Shown one piece after another: positions 9,612 through 18,582 of a DNA stretch of 64,000 bases. Origin of the DNA: Erythrobacter crassostreae (GTDB taxonomy: Bacteria; Pseudomonadota; Alphaproteobacteria; Sphingomonadales; Sphingomonadaceae); the NCBI RefSeq assembly GCF_019204045.1, contig NZ_JAGSPC010000001.1:248001-312000 (forward strand), read 5' to 3'. The position numbers and the translations under genes were made by a program. A model generated the notes under the pieces. That model saw nothing but the letters and a program-made list of their open reading frames with translations. It was not told the DNA's origin and did not search any database. Positions within the stretch are counted from its first letter, which is position 1. Each line of letters begins with the position of its first letter.

Positions 9612-9612
9612 T

Positions 9613-10632
9613 ATGCGCGTCGTTTCCGGCATCCAGCCCACGGGCAAGCCGCATCTTGGCAATTACCTTGGCGCGATCGTCAACTATGTGAAACTGCAGG
9701 AAGAAGCGCACGCGAATGGCGGACAGTGCTTTATCTTCCTCGCAGATCTTCACGCCATTTCTATGCCACATGATCCGGCCGAGCTGACGCGCAACACCCG
9801 CGAAATGGTCGCCACGTTGGTGGCCTGCGGCGTTGATCCCGCCAAAACCGTGCTGTTCAATCAGGCGCAGGTTCCGGCCCATGCAGAGCTGCAATGGCTG
9901 CTGAGCGGTACCGCGCGAATGGGCTGGCTCAACCGGATGACGCAGTGGAAAGACAAAGCGGGCAAAAACCGCGAAGGCCAATCCATAGCGTTGTTCACCT
10001 ATCCCGTCCTGCAGGCCGCAGACGTGCTGCTGTATCAGGCGACGCATGTTCCGGTGGGCGAAGACCAGAAACAGCATCTGGAACTGGCCCGCGACATCGC
10101 GCAGAAATTCAACACCGATTTCTGTCCGGAAGACGCGCCGCTCTTTACCTTGCCAGAACCTTACATCCCGCCCGCAGCCGCGCGGATCATGTCTCTGCGC
10201 GATGGCACATCCAAGATGAGCAAATCCGACCCGTCTGAGATGAGCCGTATCAGCCTTACCGACGATGCCGATACGATCATGAAGAAGGTCAAAAAGGCCA
10301 AAACTGACGCTGAGCCGCTGCCAAGTGAAGAGAAAGGTCTGGAGGATCGCGCTGAGGCCAGAAACCTCGTTGGTATCTATGCCGCTCTGACGGGCAAAAC
10401 CCCGCAGGAGGTACTGTCAGACCATGGCGGGCAAGGTTTCGGCGCGTTCAAGCCGGCGCTTGGCGAAGTGCTGGCAGAGACGCTCGCGCCGATCAACGCG
10501 CGCTTTCTGGAACTGAAAGACGATCAAGAAGCGCTCGACGCAATCCTAGCTCGCGGAGCCGCCCGCGCCCGCGAAAACGGTTTGCCGACGCTGGATGCGA
10601 CGTACAAGGCGCTTGGATTGGTGCGCGGATAA
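9613..10632 (+). CDS. trpS: Tryptophanyl-tRNA synthetase
   Basis: Class I aminoacyl-tRNA synthetase that charges tRNA-Trp. The 339-residue protein starts with VVSGIQPTGKPHLGNYLGA, the HIGH-type ATP site being PHLGNY, and has the second ATP motif KMSKSD near residue 198. PVGEDQKQHLELARDIA, which lines the dimer and Trp site, is present. The ATG at 9613 lies just after the murJ stop; longer frames run into murJ and lack family similarity. TrpS next to MurJ is common in alphaproteobacteria. Confidence 0.97.
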   Translation: MRVVSGIQPTGKPHLGNYLGAIVNYVKLQEEAHANGGQCFIFLADLHAISMPHDPAELTRNTREMVATLVACGVDPAKTVLFNQAQVPAHAELQWLLSGTARMGWLNRMTQWKDKAGKNREGQSIALFTYPVLQAADVLLYQATHVPVGEDQKQHLELARDIAQKFNTDFCPEDAPLFTLPEPYIPPAAARIMSLRDGTSKMSKSDPSEMSRISLTDDADTIMKKVKKAKTDAEPLPSEEKGLEDRAEARNLVGIYAALTGKTPQEVLSDHGGQGFGAFKPALGEVLAETLAPINARFLELKDDQEALDAILARGAARARENGLPTLDATYKALGLVRG

Positions 10633-10650
10633 CGCCTCATCGCCATTCAA

Positions 10651-10662
10651 ACCCGGTTCAGC
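10651..10662 (+). promoter_or_regulatory. 12-base motif upstream of an envelope lipoprotein gene
   Basis: ACCCGGTTCAGC occurs here, 154 bases before the lipoprotein start, and again exactly at 47089-47100 upstream of the DUF4197 gene. The position of both copies before exported-protein genes suggests a promoter-linked element. This is inference from two copies. Confidence 0.3.
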
Positions 10663-10815
10663 CCCGCGCTTTACAGTGCGGTGGGCTGGTGTCACTTTGC
10701 GCGTTCGAGGTCAGGCTCATGCCTTAGGGCAGCTACGAGGGGGACGTGCACGGCTTCACTGGTGGACACACATGCGCTTTTTCGTGATTAGTGCATCAAA
10801 CAAATAGGGTATGCC

Positions 10816-11475
10816 ATGAAACAACCTCTTTCGACCTCGCTCAAGCGCTTTGCGCTTCCAGTAATGCTTGCTGCGGGCCTTTCCGCCTGCGCGCCATCTT
10901 TCAACGCTGACGTATCGCGCTTCACTGCGACTTTACCAGCGCCCCAGGGGCAAACTTTCGCCGTGGTGGCTGATGATCCGAAGCTCGCTGGCGGGCTCGA
11001 ATTCGCGCTCTATGCGGATATGGTCGCCGCTGAGATGCAAAAGCTGGGATACACCGAGGCAGCGTCACCTTCGGAAGCAAACTTGCTCGCCCGCTTTGAT
11101 TACGGTGTCGACAATGGCCGTGAGCGCGTGCGCACAACAGGCCGCGGGTTTAACGATCCGTTCTTCGGCCCATGGGGCCGGGGCTTTGGCTTCCGCCGCG
11201 GCTTTGCATTCGGCTTCCACGATCCGTTCCTCGCTGGGCCGGAAGTGCGCAGCTACACCGTTTATGTCGGTGACATTGATTTGAAGATCGACTCGACAGC
11301 ATCTGGCGAGCGTTTGTTCGAAGGTCAGGCCCAGGCAGCCTCCCGAACGAACCGTTTGCAGACACTTGTCCCAAATCTAGTCGAGGCCTTATTCACTGAT
11401 TTCCCTGGAAATTCTGGCGAGACGCTGCGAATTACGATCAAGGAAGACGGAAAGACCGTGCGCCCGGCGCGTTAA
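10816..11475 (+). CDS. DUF4136 family lipoprotein
   Basis: Predicted lipoprotein of 219 residues. The signal peptide ends in the lipobox LSAC (Cys25). The mature part fits DUF4136: a strand-rich start with FTATLPAPQGQTFAV, the AEMQKLGYTEAASPSEANLLARFDYG segment, an Arg/Gly/Phe-rich loop at about 110-140 (GRGFGFRRGFAFGFHDPF), then YTVYVGDIDLKIDS and a C-terminal LVEALFTDFPGNSGETL. Its function is unknown. A second protein at 43924-44559 has the same plan, including the FPG.NGET ending, so the two look like paralogues. It stands alone between trpS and a terminator. Confidence 0.85.
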   Translation: MKQPLSTSLKRFALPVMLAAGLSACAPSFNADVSRFTATLPAPQGQTFAVVADDPKLAGGLEFALYADMVAAEMQKLGYTEAASPSEANLLARFDYGVDNGRERVRTTGRGFNDPFFGPWGRGFGFRRGFAFGFHDPFLAGPEVRSYTVYVGDIDLKIDSTASGERLFEGQAQAASRTNRLQTLVPNLVEALFTDFPGNSGETLRITIKEDGKTVRPAR

Positions 11476-11517
11476 TCGGTTAAGTTGCAATAATCACAAC
11501 CCTTGGACGGGACGTAA

Positions 11518-11550
11518 GGGGCGGCGCAAGGGATCAGCGCCGCCCTTTTT
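11518..11550 (+). terminator. Rho-independent terminator of the DUF4136 gene
   Basis: GGGGCGGCGC and GCGCCGCCC pair as a 9-bp G+C stem around AAGGGATCA, followed by TTTTT. The convergent dut gene ends 15 bases later. Confidence 0.85.
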
Positions 11551-11564
11551 GATTCTACTTCGGA

Positions 11565-12056
11565 TCAGAGGTTCGCGTGACCGCCGGTTGAGCCGAAGCC
11601 GCCTGCACCGCGCTCGGTCGCGTCGAGCTCGTCCACTTCCTGCCATGCCGCTTGCACGACCGGAGCCAGCACCAGCTGAGCAACCCGGTCGCCGCGCGCG
11701 ATGACAAACGGTTCGCTACCGTGGTTGATCAGCAGCACTTTCAACTCGCCGCGATAATCGCTGTCGATAGTGCCGGGCGTGTTAGGCACGGTGATGCCAT
11801 GTTTGAACGCGAGGCCAGAGCGCGGGCGCACCTGAATTTCGTATCCATGCGGGATGGCCATTGAGAGGCCCGTGGCCACGGCATGGCGCGCAGCCGGGTC
11901 GATTGTCACATCTTCAGCCGAAACAACATCCATGCCCGCCGCGCCCGATGTCGCGTAGAATGGCAGGGTCAGCCCTTCGCCATGCGGCAATCGTTTCAGC
12001 TCGACCGAGACCTGCGCCCGGGTCGGTGTGCCTTCGGCACCAATTTCGCGGCTCAT
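11565..12056 (-). CDS. dut: dUTP diphosphatase
   Basis: Trimeric hydrolase that converts dUTP to dUMP and pyrophosphate, keeping uracil out of DNA and feeding dTMP synthesis. All five motifs are present in 163 residues: AAGMDVVS (39-46), [12 protein letters not shown] (77-88), [11 protein letters not shown] (94-104) with the catalytic Asp, [10 protein letters not shown] (124-133) and the C-terminal Arg-Gly-rich arm [12 protein letters not shown] (148-159). Its ATG overlaps the coaBC stop by four bases, so the two are coupled, as in many alphaproteobacteria. Confidence 0.97.
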   Translation of the reverse strand: MSREIGAEGTPTRAQVSVELKRLPHGEGLTLPFYATSGAAGMDVVSAEDVTIDPAARHAVATGLSMAIPHGYEIQVRPRSGLAFKHGITVPNTPGTIDSDYRGELKVLLINHGSEPFVIARGDRVAQLVLAPVVQAAWQEVDELDATERGAGGFGSTGGHANL

Positions 12057-13714
12057 TCAGCGGCCTCTGCTTTAAGGGATGCGGCGATCCGCTCGACCAG
12101 CGCCATCGCGACGGCAGCCTTTGGCATTTCGTCCAAGCTTTCGACGCCGTCGCCGGTGACGATATGCACGCGGTTGTTGTCGCCGCCCATCACATCGCCC
12201 GAAACATCATTAGCGACGATCCAGTCGCATGCCTTGCGCTTGCGTTTCTGTTTGGCGTGATCGAGCACGTTGTCGGTTTCAGCGGCAAAGCCAACAACCA
12301 GTTCCGGCCGGTTGCTGCCAGCGGCAACATTGGTGAGGATGTCGGGGTTTTCGGTAAGCATCAAAGCTGGCGGGGCAGAGCCGCGCTTCTTGATCTTCTC
12401 ACCAGTGTATTCTTTCGGGCGCCAGTCTGCGACGGCTGCGACCATCACCGCGACATCGGCTGGCAGAGAGGTTTTCACCGCCTGGTTCATGTCAGCGGCG
12501 CTTTCAACGTCGATCCGGTCAACGCCCGCCGGTGTCTTGAGCGATACGGGCCCAGCTACTAGCGTGACTTTCGCCCCAAGAGCAGCAGCTGCGGCAGCGA
12601 TGGCAAAGCCCTGTTTCCCGCTCGACCGGTTGGCGATGTAGCGTACCGGATCGATCGATTCCCATGTCGGGCCAGCGGTGATCAGGACATGACGACCATC
12701 AAGCGGCTGGTAACCGGCATCCACAGCGAACACCTCACCGCCCAGCGCGTCTTCTTCGACAGTTTCGATACCGGAAGAGCCAACAGGAGCAGCGGCCTTT
12801 TCGCCCTCAACATGTTCAGGCTCAACCTTGCGATCATCAATCATGTGGTTGATGGCTTCAGGATCGATTGGAGGCGCTGATCCGGCGCCGCCTTTCTTGG
12901 CGAGCAACGGCCCGCCCATATCGGGATTGAACTCGATCTCTTCTTCTTCGACCGGCGGCAGATCCTCGTCCGCGATTTCCTCTTCGCCTTGCTCTTCAAG
13001 CTCGGCGAATTCGGTTTCGATATCGTCGTGGCTGCGCTTTGCAGTGGAGCGCGGGATGATTCTGGAGAGCAAACCACCGAGGCCTGTGGATGCTGGCTCG
13101 TCTTCCGGCTCCAACGCCTCAACGTGCTGATCGTTTGCGGGTGCAGGCGGCGCAGTTTCTTCGACTTCGATGCCGAAATGCGCTGCGATCTCTCGCCAGA
13201 TCGCTTCAGGTTCGGGAAGCCGGCCATAGCCAAACTCGCCGCACGCCATTGGTCCCTCATCGGGGTGGAGTACCTGCACACCTGCCTGACCAAGCAATGC
13301 AACATTGCGCTGTGTCGAGGCATGCTCCCACATGCGTACATTCATCGCTGGAACAGCCATCACAGGCTTGTCGGTTGCGAGGATAAGCGTGGTCGCGAGA
13401 TCGTCTGCGATCCCAGCACTCATCTTTGCCATCAGATCGGCGGTTGCCGGGCACACCACGACCAGATCGGCCTCACGGCTAAGCTGGATATGCCCCATCT
13501 CCGCCTCGTTCTTAAGGTCGAACAGGCTGGTGTAGACTTGATTTTCGCTGAGAGCCGCAAGCGACATTGGCGTAACGAATTGCTGACCGCCTTTGGTCAC
13601 AACGCAGGTCACATCGCCGCCGCCCTTACGGATCAGACGAACGAGCTCGCAGGATTTGTAGGCCGCGATACCGCCGCCAACGACGAGCAGGACTTTGGGA
13701 GCTGCGCCGTTCAC
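12053..13714 (-). CDS. coaBC: Phosphopantothenoylcysteine decarboxylase/synthetase with acidic linker
   Basis: Bifunctional enzyme of coenzyme A synthesis: the C-terminal CoaB domain joins 4'-phosphopantothenate to cysteine and the N-terminal flavin-dependent CoaC domain decarboxylates the product. CoaC spans about 1-185, with His75 in [17 protein letters not shown] (122-129) and the substrate Cys158 in MACGE. CoaB begins near 339 with [19 protein letters not shown] and contains RSSGKQG and EKIKKRG. Between them residues ~187-335 form an acidic, low-complexity insert (for example [20 protein letters not shown]). Usual CoaBC proteins are about 400 residues, so this 553-residue form is unusually long. 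It is coupled to dut. Confidence 0.95.
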   Translation of the reverse strand: MNGAAPKVLLVVGGGIAAYKSCELVRLIRKGGGDVTCVVTKGGQQFVTPMSLAALSENQVYTSLFDLKNEAEMGHIQLSREADLVVVCPATADLMAKMSAGIADDLATTLILATDKPVMAVPAMNVRMWEHASTQRNVALLGQAGVQVLHPDEGPMACGEFGYGRLPEPEAIWREIAAHFGIEVEETAPPAPANDQHVEALEPEDEPASTGLGGLLSRIIPRSTAKRSHDDIETEFAELEEQGEEEIADEDLPPVEEEEIEFNPDMGGPLLAKKGGAGSAPPIDPEAINHMIDDRKVEPEHVEGEKAAAPVGSSGIETVEEDALGGEVFAVDAGYQPLDGRHVLITAGPTWESIDPVRYIANRSSGKQGFAIAAAAAALGAKVTLVAGPVSLKTPAGVDRIDVESAADMNQAVKTSLPADVAVMVAAVADWRPKEYTGEKIKKRGSAPPALMLTENPDILTNVAAGSNRPELVVGFAAETDNVLDHAKQKRKRKACDWIVANDVSGDVMGGDNNRVHIVTGDGVESLDEMPKAAVAMALVERIAASLKAEAAE

Positions 13715-13953
13715 CGTGCGCGCTCCATCGAAACCGCTTTAGAAAGGCCATTCGAGCCAGTCATTTCGTCCAAGTCTCCATTGCCCGAATTGAGCGGAAA
13801 ATCTGTTTGCGCTGCGTAGCCTAGCCGTGCTGCGCCGCTGCGCCAAGACTCTACGCGAATTCCCAGTCTGCCATGGGGTGCAATGGTTAAATTTTCTTGA
13901 GCGGCGCGCCGCTTTGTCCGATACGGTCAGGGAGACGAGGGGGACTTCAGATT

Positions 13954-14334
13954 ATGATTATCGCATTGCGCATCGGGCTCGCTTTAGGCGGGTTGCTGTT
14001 GGTCTATATGGGTTTTGGCTTTTTGACCGACCCGGTCGGTTCAGCGGCCAATTTCGGACTGGCAGTAGAAGGCGTGCATGGAACCACATCAATCCGCGCG
14101 GATATGACAGCCTTTTTCGGCGTCAGCGGTGCATGCTTTATCTATGGAGCATGGGCGCGCAGAGGCGATCCATTGGTGATCGGCGCGGCATTGATGTTGG
14201 TGACGCTCGCCGCGCGCCTGATCAGCCTCGCCATTGATGGCAGTTTTGAAGGCTTCGTTCCGCCGATGGTGGTCGAAGCTTTGCTGGGTATTTTCGGATT
14301 GATCGGCGCAAAGGTGCTGCCCCAAACGCGCTGA
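13954..14334 (+). CDS. DUF4345-like small membrane protein
   Basis: A 126-residue protein with four predicted helices, beginning MIIALRIGLALGGLLLVYMG and including ADMTAFFGVSGACFIYGAW, PLVIGAALMLVTLAARLISL and a last helix ending GAKVLPQ. This resembles DUF4345 proteins, whose role is unknown. The ATG at 13954 follows a GGGGGA run at the right distance; an upstream GTG has no such site. It converges with ubiB, the stops being adjacent. Confidence 0.7.
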   Translation: MIIALRIGLALGGLLLVYMGFGFLTDPVGSAANFGLAVEGVHGTTSIRADMTAFFGVSGACFIYGAWARRGDPLVIGAALMLVTLAARLISLAIDGSFEGFVPPMVVEALLGIFGLIGAKVLPQTR

Positions 14335-15897
14335 TTAACCCAGCCAACCCATGCTGGAGGCGCCCCACATGGCGCCCGCACCGGCGAGGATGGCGACGAG
14401 ATAGCTGAGGCGTGATCCGCCGCTGCGTTCCTTGCGATCCGTGAGCAGCTTGATTTCCGGCAATGGCGGCGCTTCTGGCGCTCCTCCTTTTGCGGGGAAG
14501 CGTTCTTCGATCCGGCGGATCAGATCGGGCAAACGCATCAATGTCTGCGTGTCCTCCTTGATCCGTTCGGCAACGGCGGCTTCCGGGCCAAGCTCATCGC
14601 GGATCCAGCTGCGCACGTAAGGCGCGGCGGTGTCCCACATATTGATGTCTTCGTTGAGCTGCGTGGCGATACCTTCGACCATGACCATGGTCTTTTGCAG
14701 CAGCAGCAAATGCGGTTGGGTCTGCATGTCGAAATCGCGGGTAATGGCGAACAAGCCGTCGAGCATCTGCCCGACCGACAGTTCTTTCACCGGCTTGCCG
14801 CGCATCGGCTCGCCCACTGCGCGCAGAGCAGTCGCAAACTCGCCGACCGAATGATAGCTCGGCACATATTGCGCCTCGAAATGGATCTCAGCGACGCGTT
14901 TGTAGTTGCCTGTAGTCAGTCCGTAGAGGATCTCCGCGAGCCATTGCCGCGCGCGGCGGTCAATCCGGCCCATGATGCCAAAATCAATCGCAACGATTGT
15001 GCCGTCATCTTCAACAAACAGGTTCCCCTGATGCATATCGGCATGGAAGAAGCCCGCGCTAATGGCTTGGGTCAGGAATGAAATGACCAGCTTTTCAGCA
15101 ATCGCATCCAGATCATGCCCGCGCGCCAGCAATTCATCTGTGCGGCTGATTTTGACTCCATCGATCCATTCAATGGTCAGCACGCGGCCATTGGTCCGGT
15201 CCCAATCAACTTCGGGAATGCGGTATCCGCCAACACCCGACATTTCCTCGGCAAGTTCGGAGGCAGACGCTGCCTCACGCCGCAGATCAAGTTCCGAATT
15301 GCTCCACCGTTTGAAGTTAGCAATCGTCAAACGCGGACGCAGACGCGTTGCCTCTCCGCCCATCGCCTCAACGTGGGCCGCAGCCCACTCATAGGTTTGA
15401 ATGTCCTTTGCGAACTTCTCACGGATGCCCGGACGCAGCACCTTTACGGCAACCTTGCGGCCATCGGTGGTGATGGCCTTGTGCACCTGTGCGATCGACG
15501 CAGCACCAACCGGTTCGGGATCAATCTCAGAAAACAAAGCCTCAATCGGTTGCCCGAAAGCGGCTTCGACAGATGCCTTTATCTCTTCAAACGGAACCGG
15601 CGGGAGACTGTCCTGCAGGCTAAGCAAATTGATCGCGGCTTCTTCGCCGACCAGATCGGGGCGGGTCGCCAGTGATTGCCCCAGCTTGATTGCAGCAGGG
15701 CCGATTGCGCGAAACGCGCCCGCATAGTCCGGCTCACCTCGCTTGGTCGTGAACGTTGCCCAGCGCGCAAGTTTGACCAGCCGTTTTACCGGCGTGGGCG
15801 CATTGGGATCGTCTTCAATACCCACAAGAGCGCGGCGACGCGCCAGAGTGGTGCCCCAACGGGCGAGGCGAAAGAGATGGACGACGGGAGAAGTCAT
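14335..15897 (-). CDS. ubiB: UbiB/AarF atypical protein kinase-like ATPase
   Basis: Member of the ABC1/ADCK/UbiB family needed for coenzyme Q synthesis, a peripheral inner-membrane ATPase thought to help extract or organise lipid intermediates. The 520-residue protein has the family KxGQ motif in AIKLGQSLATRPDLVG, the Ala-rich loop GAASIAQVHKA in place of the kinase Gly-loop, the catalytic-loop equivalent HADMHQGN and the DFG-like IDFGIMGRI. Two C-terminal hydrophobic stretches (LSYLVAILAGAGAMWGASSM) fit membrane anchoring. It follows ubiE by 45 bases on the same strand, the usual order. Confidence 0.95.
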   Translation of the reverse strand: MTSPVVHLFRLARWGTTLARRRALVGIEDDPNAPTPVKRLVKLARWATFTTKRGEPDYAGAFRAIGPAAIKLGQSLATRPDLVGEEAAINLLSLQDSLPPVPFEEIKASVEAAFGQPIEALFSEIDPEPVGAASIAQVHKAITTDGRKVAVKVLRPGIREKFAKDIQTYEWAAAHVEAMGGEATRLRPRLTIANFKRWSNSELDLRREAASASELAEEMSGVGGYRIPEVDWDRTNGRVLTIEWIDGVKISRTDELLARGHDLDAIAEKLVISFLTQAISAGFFHADMHQGNLFVEDDGTIVAIDFGIMGRIDRRARQWLAEILYGLTTGNYKRVAEIHFEAQYVPSYHSVGEFATALRAVGEPMRGKPVKELSVGQMLDGLFAITRDFDMQTQPHLLLLQKTMVMVEGIATQLNEDINMWDTAAPYVRSWIRDELGPEAAVAERIKEDTQTLMRLPDLIRRIEERFPAKGGAPEAPPLPEIKLLTDRKERSGGSRLSYLVAILAGAGAMWGASSMGWLG

Positions 15898-15942
15898 AAT
15901 GTCAGTGCGTTTGGATCACGGATAAGTTCCGCACATATCCAA

Positions 15943-16710
15943 TCAAATTTTCCACCCCGAATGAATGGCCACCGCGCCGCCCAGAATCGGCTCGACCTTG
16001 GTATTGGTGAAACCGGCCGCGCGTATCATGCTTTCAAATTCGGGCATGCTCGGAAATTTGCGGATGGATTCGACCAGATAACGGTACGAATCGGCGTCAC
16101 CTGCAATCGCCTGACCCATGCGGGGCAAAAGCTTGTCGGAATAGACGTCATAGATTTCTTTAAAGCCGGACCATTCTGTGGTCGAAAACTCCATGCAGTA
16201 AAACCGCCCGCCGGGACGCAGCACACGGTATGCCTCGGCCAGCGCTTTATCTTTGTATGTCACGTTCCGGATGCCGAATACGATTGTGTACGCATCGAAA
16301 CTGTTGGAGGCGAAGCTGATCGTTTCAGCATTCTGGCATGTGAACACCAGGCTACCGGTCTCTTCATTCTCGGCCCGCTCCATGGCGCGCTCTGCACCCA
16401 CATCCAGCATATCCTGATTGATGTCAGCCACAGTGATGTCAGCTCCGCGATCCGCCATCCGGAAAGCAATGTCGCCAGTGCCGCCCGCCATATCGAGAAC
16501 TTGCTCGCCGGCCTGCGGTTTTACGCGTTTGACAAAACGGTCTTTCCAACCGCGATGCATACCCATCGACATCGCATCATTCATAATGTCGTATTTGCGC
16601 GCGACGCTCGAAAACACCTCACCCACGCGGCGGGTCTTTTCCTGCGGGCTAACATTTTCGTAGCCGAAGCTGACGGTATCTTGGGCGGCGTCTTGAATGC
16701 TTTCAGTCAT
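15943..16710 (-). CDS. ubiE: Ubiquinone/menaquinone C-methyltransferase UbiE
   Basis: S-adenosylmethionine-dependent C-methyltransferase of the ubiquinone pathway. The 255-residue form starts MTESIQD; a longer frame to 16749 lacks a good start. SAM-binding motif I is VLDMAGGTGDIAF, followed by ADITVADINQDML, and the family pair SFGYENVSPQEK and YDIMNDAMSMGMHRGWKD are clear near the N-terminus. Later landmarks are FGIRNVTYKDKAL and RVLRPGGRFYCMEFS. It is divergent from mutM, with 74 bases between starts, and leads a ubiE-ubiB unit. Confidence 0.97.
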   Translation of the reverse strand: MTESIQDAAQDTVSFGYENVSPQEKTRRVGEVFSSVARKYDIMNDAMSMGMHRGWKDRFVKRVKPQAGEQVLDMAGGTGDIAFRMADRGADITVADINQDMLDVGAERAMERAENEETGSLVFTCQNAETISFASNSFDAYTIVFGIRNVTYKDKALAEAYRVLRPGGRFYCMEFSTTEWSGFKEIYDVYSDKLLPRMGQAIAGDADSYRYLVESIRKFPSMPEFESMIRAAGFTNTKVEPILGGAVAIHSGWKI

Positions 16711-16784
16711 GCCGTGTGCCTTAGTGAAGTTTCGGTGGGTCGCAAACACTTGAATTGCGGGACAAGGCCCGCGAAACGGGTGCC

Positions 16785-17600
16785 ATGCCTGAATTACCCG
16801 AAGTCGAAACCACTGTACGCGGCCTCGCGCGCTTTCTTGATGGCGCGCGGATCACCCGCGTCCAGCTCAATCGCCCCAATCTGCGCCGCCCCTTCCCGCC
16901 TGATCTGGTCCAAGTGATGACCGGCGCGACTGTCACGCATCTATCAAGACGCGCGAAATACGGCCTGCTGCATCTGGATCGCGGATCGGCAATGATCTTT
17001 CACCTCGGAATGAGCGGGCGTTGGCGGATCGATCCGGAAGAACCGGACAAGCACGACCATCTCGTGCTGGAAACGGCAAATCACCAATTTGCATTGTGCG
17101 ATCCGCGGCGGTTCGGGTCGGTCGACCTGATTGGCGAACCTGATCTGGATCAATGGCCGCAATTCGCCGCTCTGGGCCCAGAACCATTGGGTTCGGGTTT
17201 GAGCGCAGAACATTTGAAGGCTGCACTGAAAGAAAAGACGCAGAGCATTAAACTGTGCCTGCTTGATCAAAGGATCGTAGCGGGCCTTGGCAATATATAT
17301 GTCTGCGAGGCATTGTGGCGAGCGGGTATCCATCCCACCAAAGCCGGGGGCAAGGTGACCAAGCCGCAACTGGCCAAGCTGGTTCCTGCTATCAAAGACG
17401 TGCTGGAAACCTCGATCCAAGATGGCGGGTCATCTTTAAGGGATTATGCGCAGCCTGATGGTGAACTCGGCTATTTCGCAACCCGCTTTGATGTTTACGG
17501 GCGGACAGGCGAACCATGCCGCAGGGAAGATAACGGGACAATCAGGCGCATCGCCCAAGGCGGGCGCAGCACATGGTACTGCACAAAGTGCCAAAAATAG
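16785..17600 (+). CDS. mutM: Formamidopyrimidine-DNA glycosylase
   Basis: Bifunctional base-excision enzyme that removes 8-oxoguanine and formamidopyrimidines and nicks the abasic site. The 271-residue product begins MPELPEVETTVRGL; after Met removal the catalytic Pro and Glu are the first two residues. The H2TH helix region includes LLDQRIVAGLGNIYVCEALW, and the C-terminus is a zinc finger with Cys in EPCRR and the CTKCQ pair. The start at 16785 is fixed by the need for an N-terminal Pro. It lies opposite ubiE and upstream of rpsT, the conserved dnaA neighbourhood. Confidence 0.97.
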   Translation: MPELPEVETTVRGLARFLDGARITRVQLNRPNLRRPFPPDLVQVMTGATVTHLSRRAKYGLLHLDRGSAMIFHLGMSGRWRIDPEEPDKHDHLVLETANHQFALCDPRRFGSVDLIGEPDLDQWPQFAALGPEPLGSGLSAEHLKAALKEKTQSIKLCLLDQRIVAGLGNIYVCEALWRAGIHPTKAGGKVTKPQLAKLVPAIKDVLETSIQDGGSSLRDYAQPDGELGYFATRFDVYGRTGEPCRREDNGTIRRIAQGGRSTWYCTKCQK

Positions 17601-17733
17601 AAGCAGAGAATGCCCCTGTGCATTTGGCGATCCCGGCGCGAAGCAGCCGCAAGGGCGACTGTCCGCCCGCAGCGCCTTAGGCGCGAGGATTTCGCGTTGC
17701 GGATGCAATGCGGCCTACAAACTCCAACTTTTC

Positions 17734-17762
17734 TTGACGATTCGGCCTTGTCGCCGTATGTG
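17734..17762 (+). promoter_or_regulatory. Candidate sigma-70 promoter of rpsT
   Basis: TTGACG at 17734-17739 and TATGTG at 17757-17762 are separated by 17 bases, about 100 bases before the rpsT start. The rest of the 260-base gap between mutM and rpsT shows only a short GCGCC/GGCGC hairpin. Confidence 0.4.
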
Positions 17763-17860
17763 CCCCGCTTTCCGGCAGTGAAATGCCGTTTTTCGAACAC
17801 CACCGAGAATTGATTCGGTCGCAATAGCGACCCTTAAAGAACGCGAGACAGAAACAACCT

Positions 17861-18121
17861 ATGGCCAACACGCCGCAAGCCCGTAAGCGTATCCGTCGCA
17901 ACAACAGCCGGACCGAAGTCAACACCGCCCGTATGAGCCGCATCCGCGGTTTCGTGAAGAAGGTGGAAGCTGCTTGTGAAGCAGGCGACAAGACCGCCGC
18001 TTCCGAAGCGCTTAAAGCTGCTCAGCCGGAAATGGCTCGCGGTGTTGCTCGCGGTGTGATGCATAAGAACACTGTCGCACGCAAAATGTCGCGTCTTTCA
18101 AAGCGCATCTCTGCGCTCTGA
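17861..18121 (+). CDS. rpsT: 30S ribosomal protein S20
   Basis: Basic 86-residue ribosomal protein that binds 16S rRNA early in small-subunit assembly. The start [20 protein letters not shown], the middle [12 protein letters not shown] and the ending [15 protein letters not shown] match S20. It has its own promoter candidate and a strong terminator. It precedes dnaA, a common alphaproteobacterial order. Confidence 0.98.
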   Translation: MANTPQARKRIRRNNSRTEVNTARMSRIRGFVKKVEAACEAGDKTAASEALKAAQPEMARGVARGVMHKNTVARKMSRLSKRISAL

Positions 18122-18183
18122 TTCGTTTTTCGGGGCTACCGATTCGGCTCTGAAACACGCGATTTTACATATGAAAATGCCTT

Positions 18184-18218
18184 AGGGCCGCTCCGTAATG
18201 GCGCGGCCCTTTTGTTTT
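18184..18218 (+). terminator. Rho-independent terminator of rpsT
   Basis: AGGGCCGC and GCGGCCCT form a perfect 8-bp stem with an 11-base loop, followed by TTTGTTTT. Confidence 0.85.
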
Positions 18219-18582
18219 GGCGGCTCAATAACGACGCGGCCTCAACGCAGTGAATTGAAAAGCCTAGGATTCCTCGCGATTCGCGCACCTTAAATGGTGA
18301 ATTCATCGTTAAAACAAACACTTGAACGGGCGCCTGCGGGGTAGAGCCGAGTCAACCCGATATATTTCAGTTTTTTTAAAATTCCTCGCTTGCGCAAATG
18401 CTCGCGAGGCTCTTTATTCGCATCTCACCCGGGGCGGGACAGCCTGGGTTTTAAGAAGCTGAATGATAGGGGGCACCCGAAAACCTAGGTTTTCGGGCCG
18501 GGATGGATTTTGCCTGTCGAACAGACAAGAAATGCGACTCGGATGCGGCTCCGGGCGTGGGATAGTTTTGGGGAATAGAGAC
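18219..18582. other. Leader region of dnaA
   Basis: A 364-base non-coding stretch between the rpsT terminator and dnaA. It holds an AT-rich patch at about 18358-18385, a short CCTCGC/GCGAGG hairpin near 18386-18412 and a perfect 22-base palindrome (listed separately). I found no close match to the DnaA box TTATNCACA here, so I do not call it an origin. Confidence 0.5.
18476..18497. repeat. Perfect 22-bp palindrome upstream of dnaA
   Basis: The arms CCCGAAAACCT and AGGTTTTCGGG are exact reverse complements with no spacer. The element lies 85 bases before the chosen dnaA start. No T-run follows, so a simple terminator is unlikely; a dimeric regulator site or an mRNA leader hairpin is more plausible. 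Confidence 0.8.

Noticed and set aside
10659-10688. Hairpin CAGCCC/GGGCTG after trpS
   Set aside because: The stem is short with mismatches and no T-run follows; not strong enough for a terminator call.
15676-16917. A 413-codon open frame on the plus strand
   Set aside because: It covers ubiB and ubiE on the other strand; the product has no coherent domains.
18219-18582. Replication origin in the rpsT-dnaA gap
   Set aside because: No sequence close to TTATNCACA and only a modest AT-rich patch.
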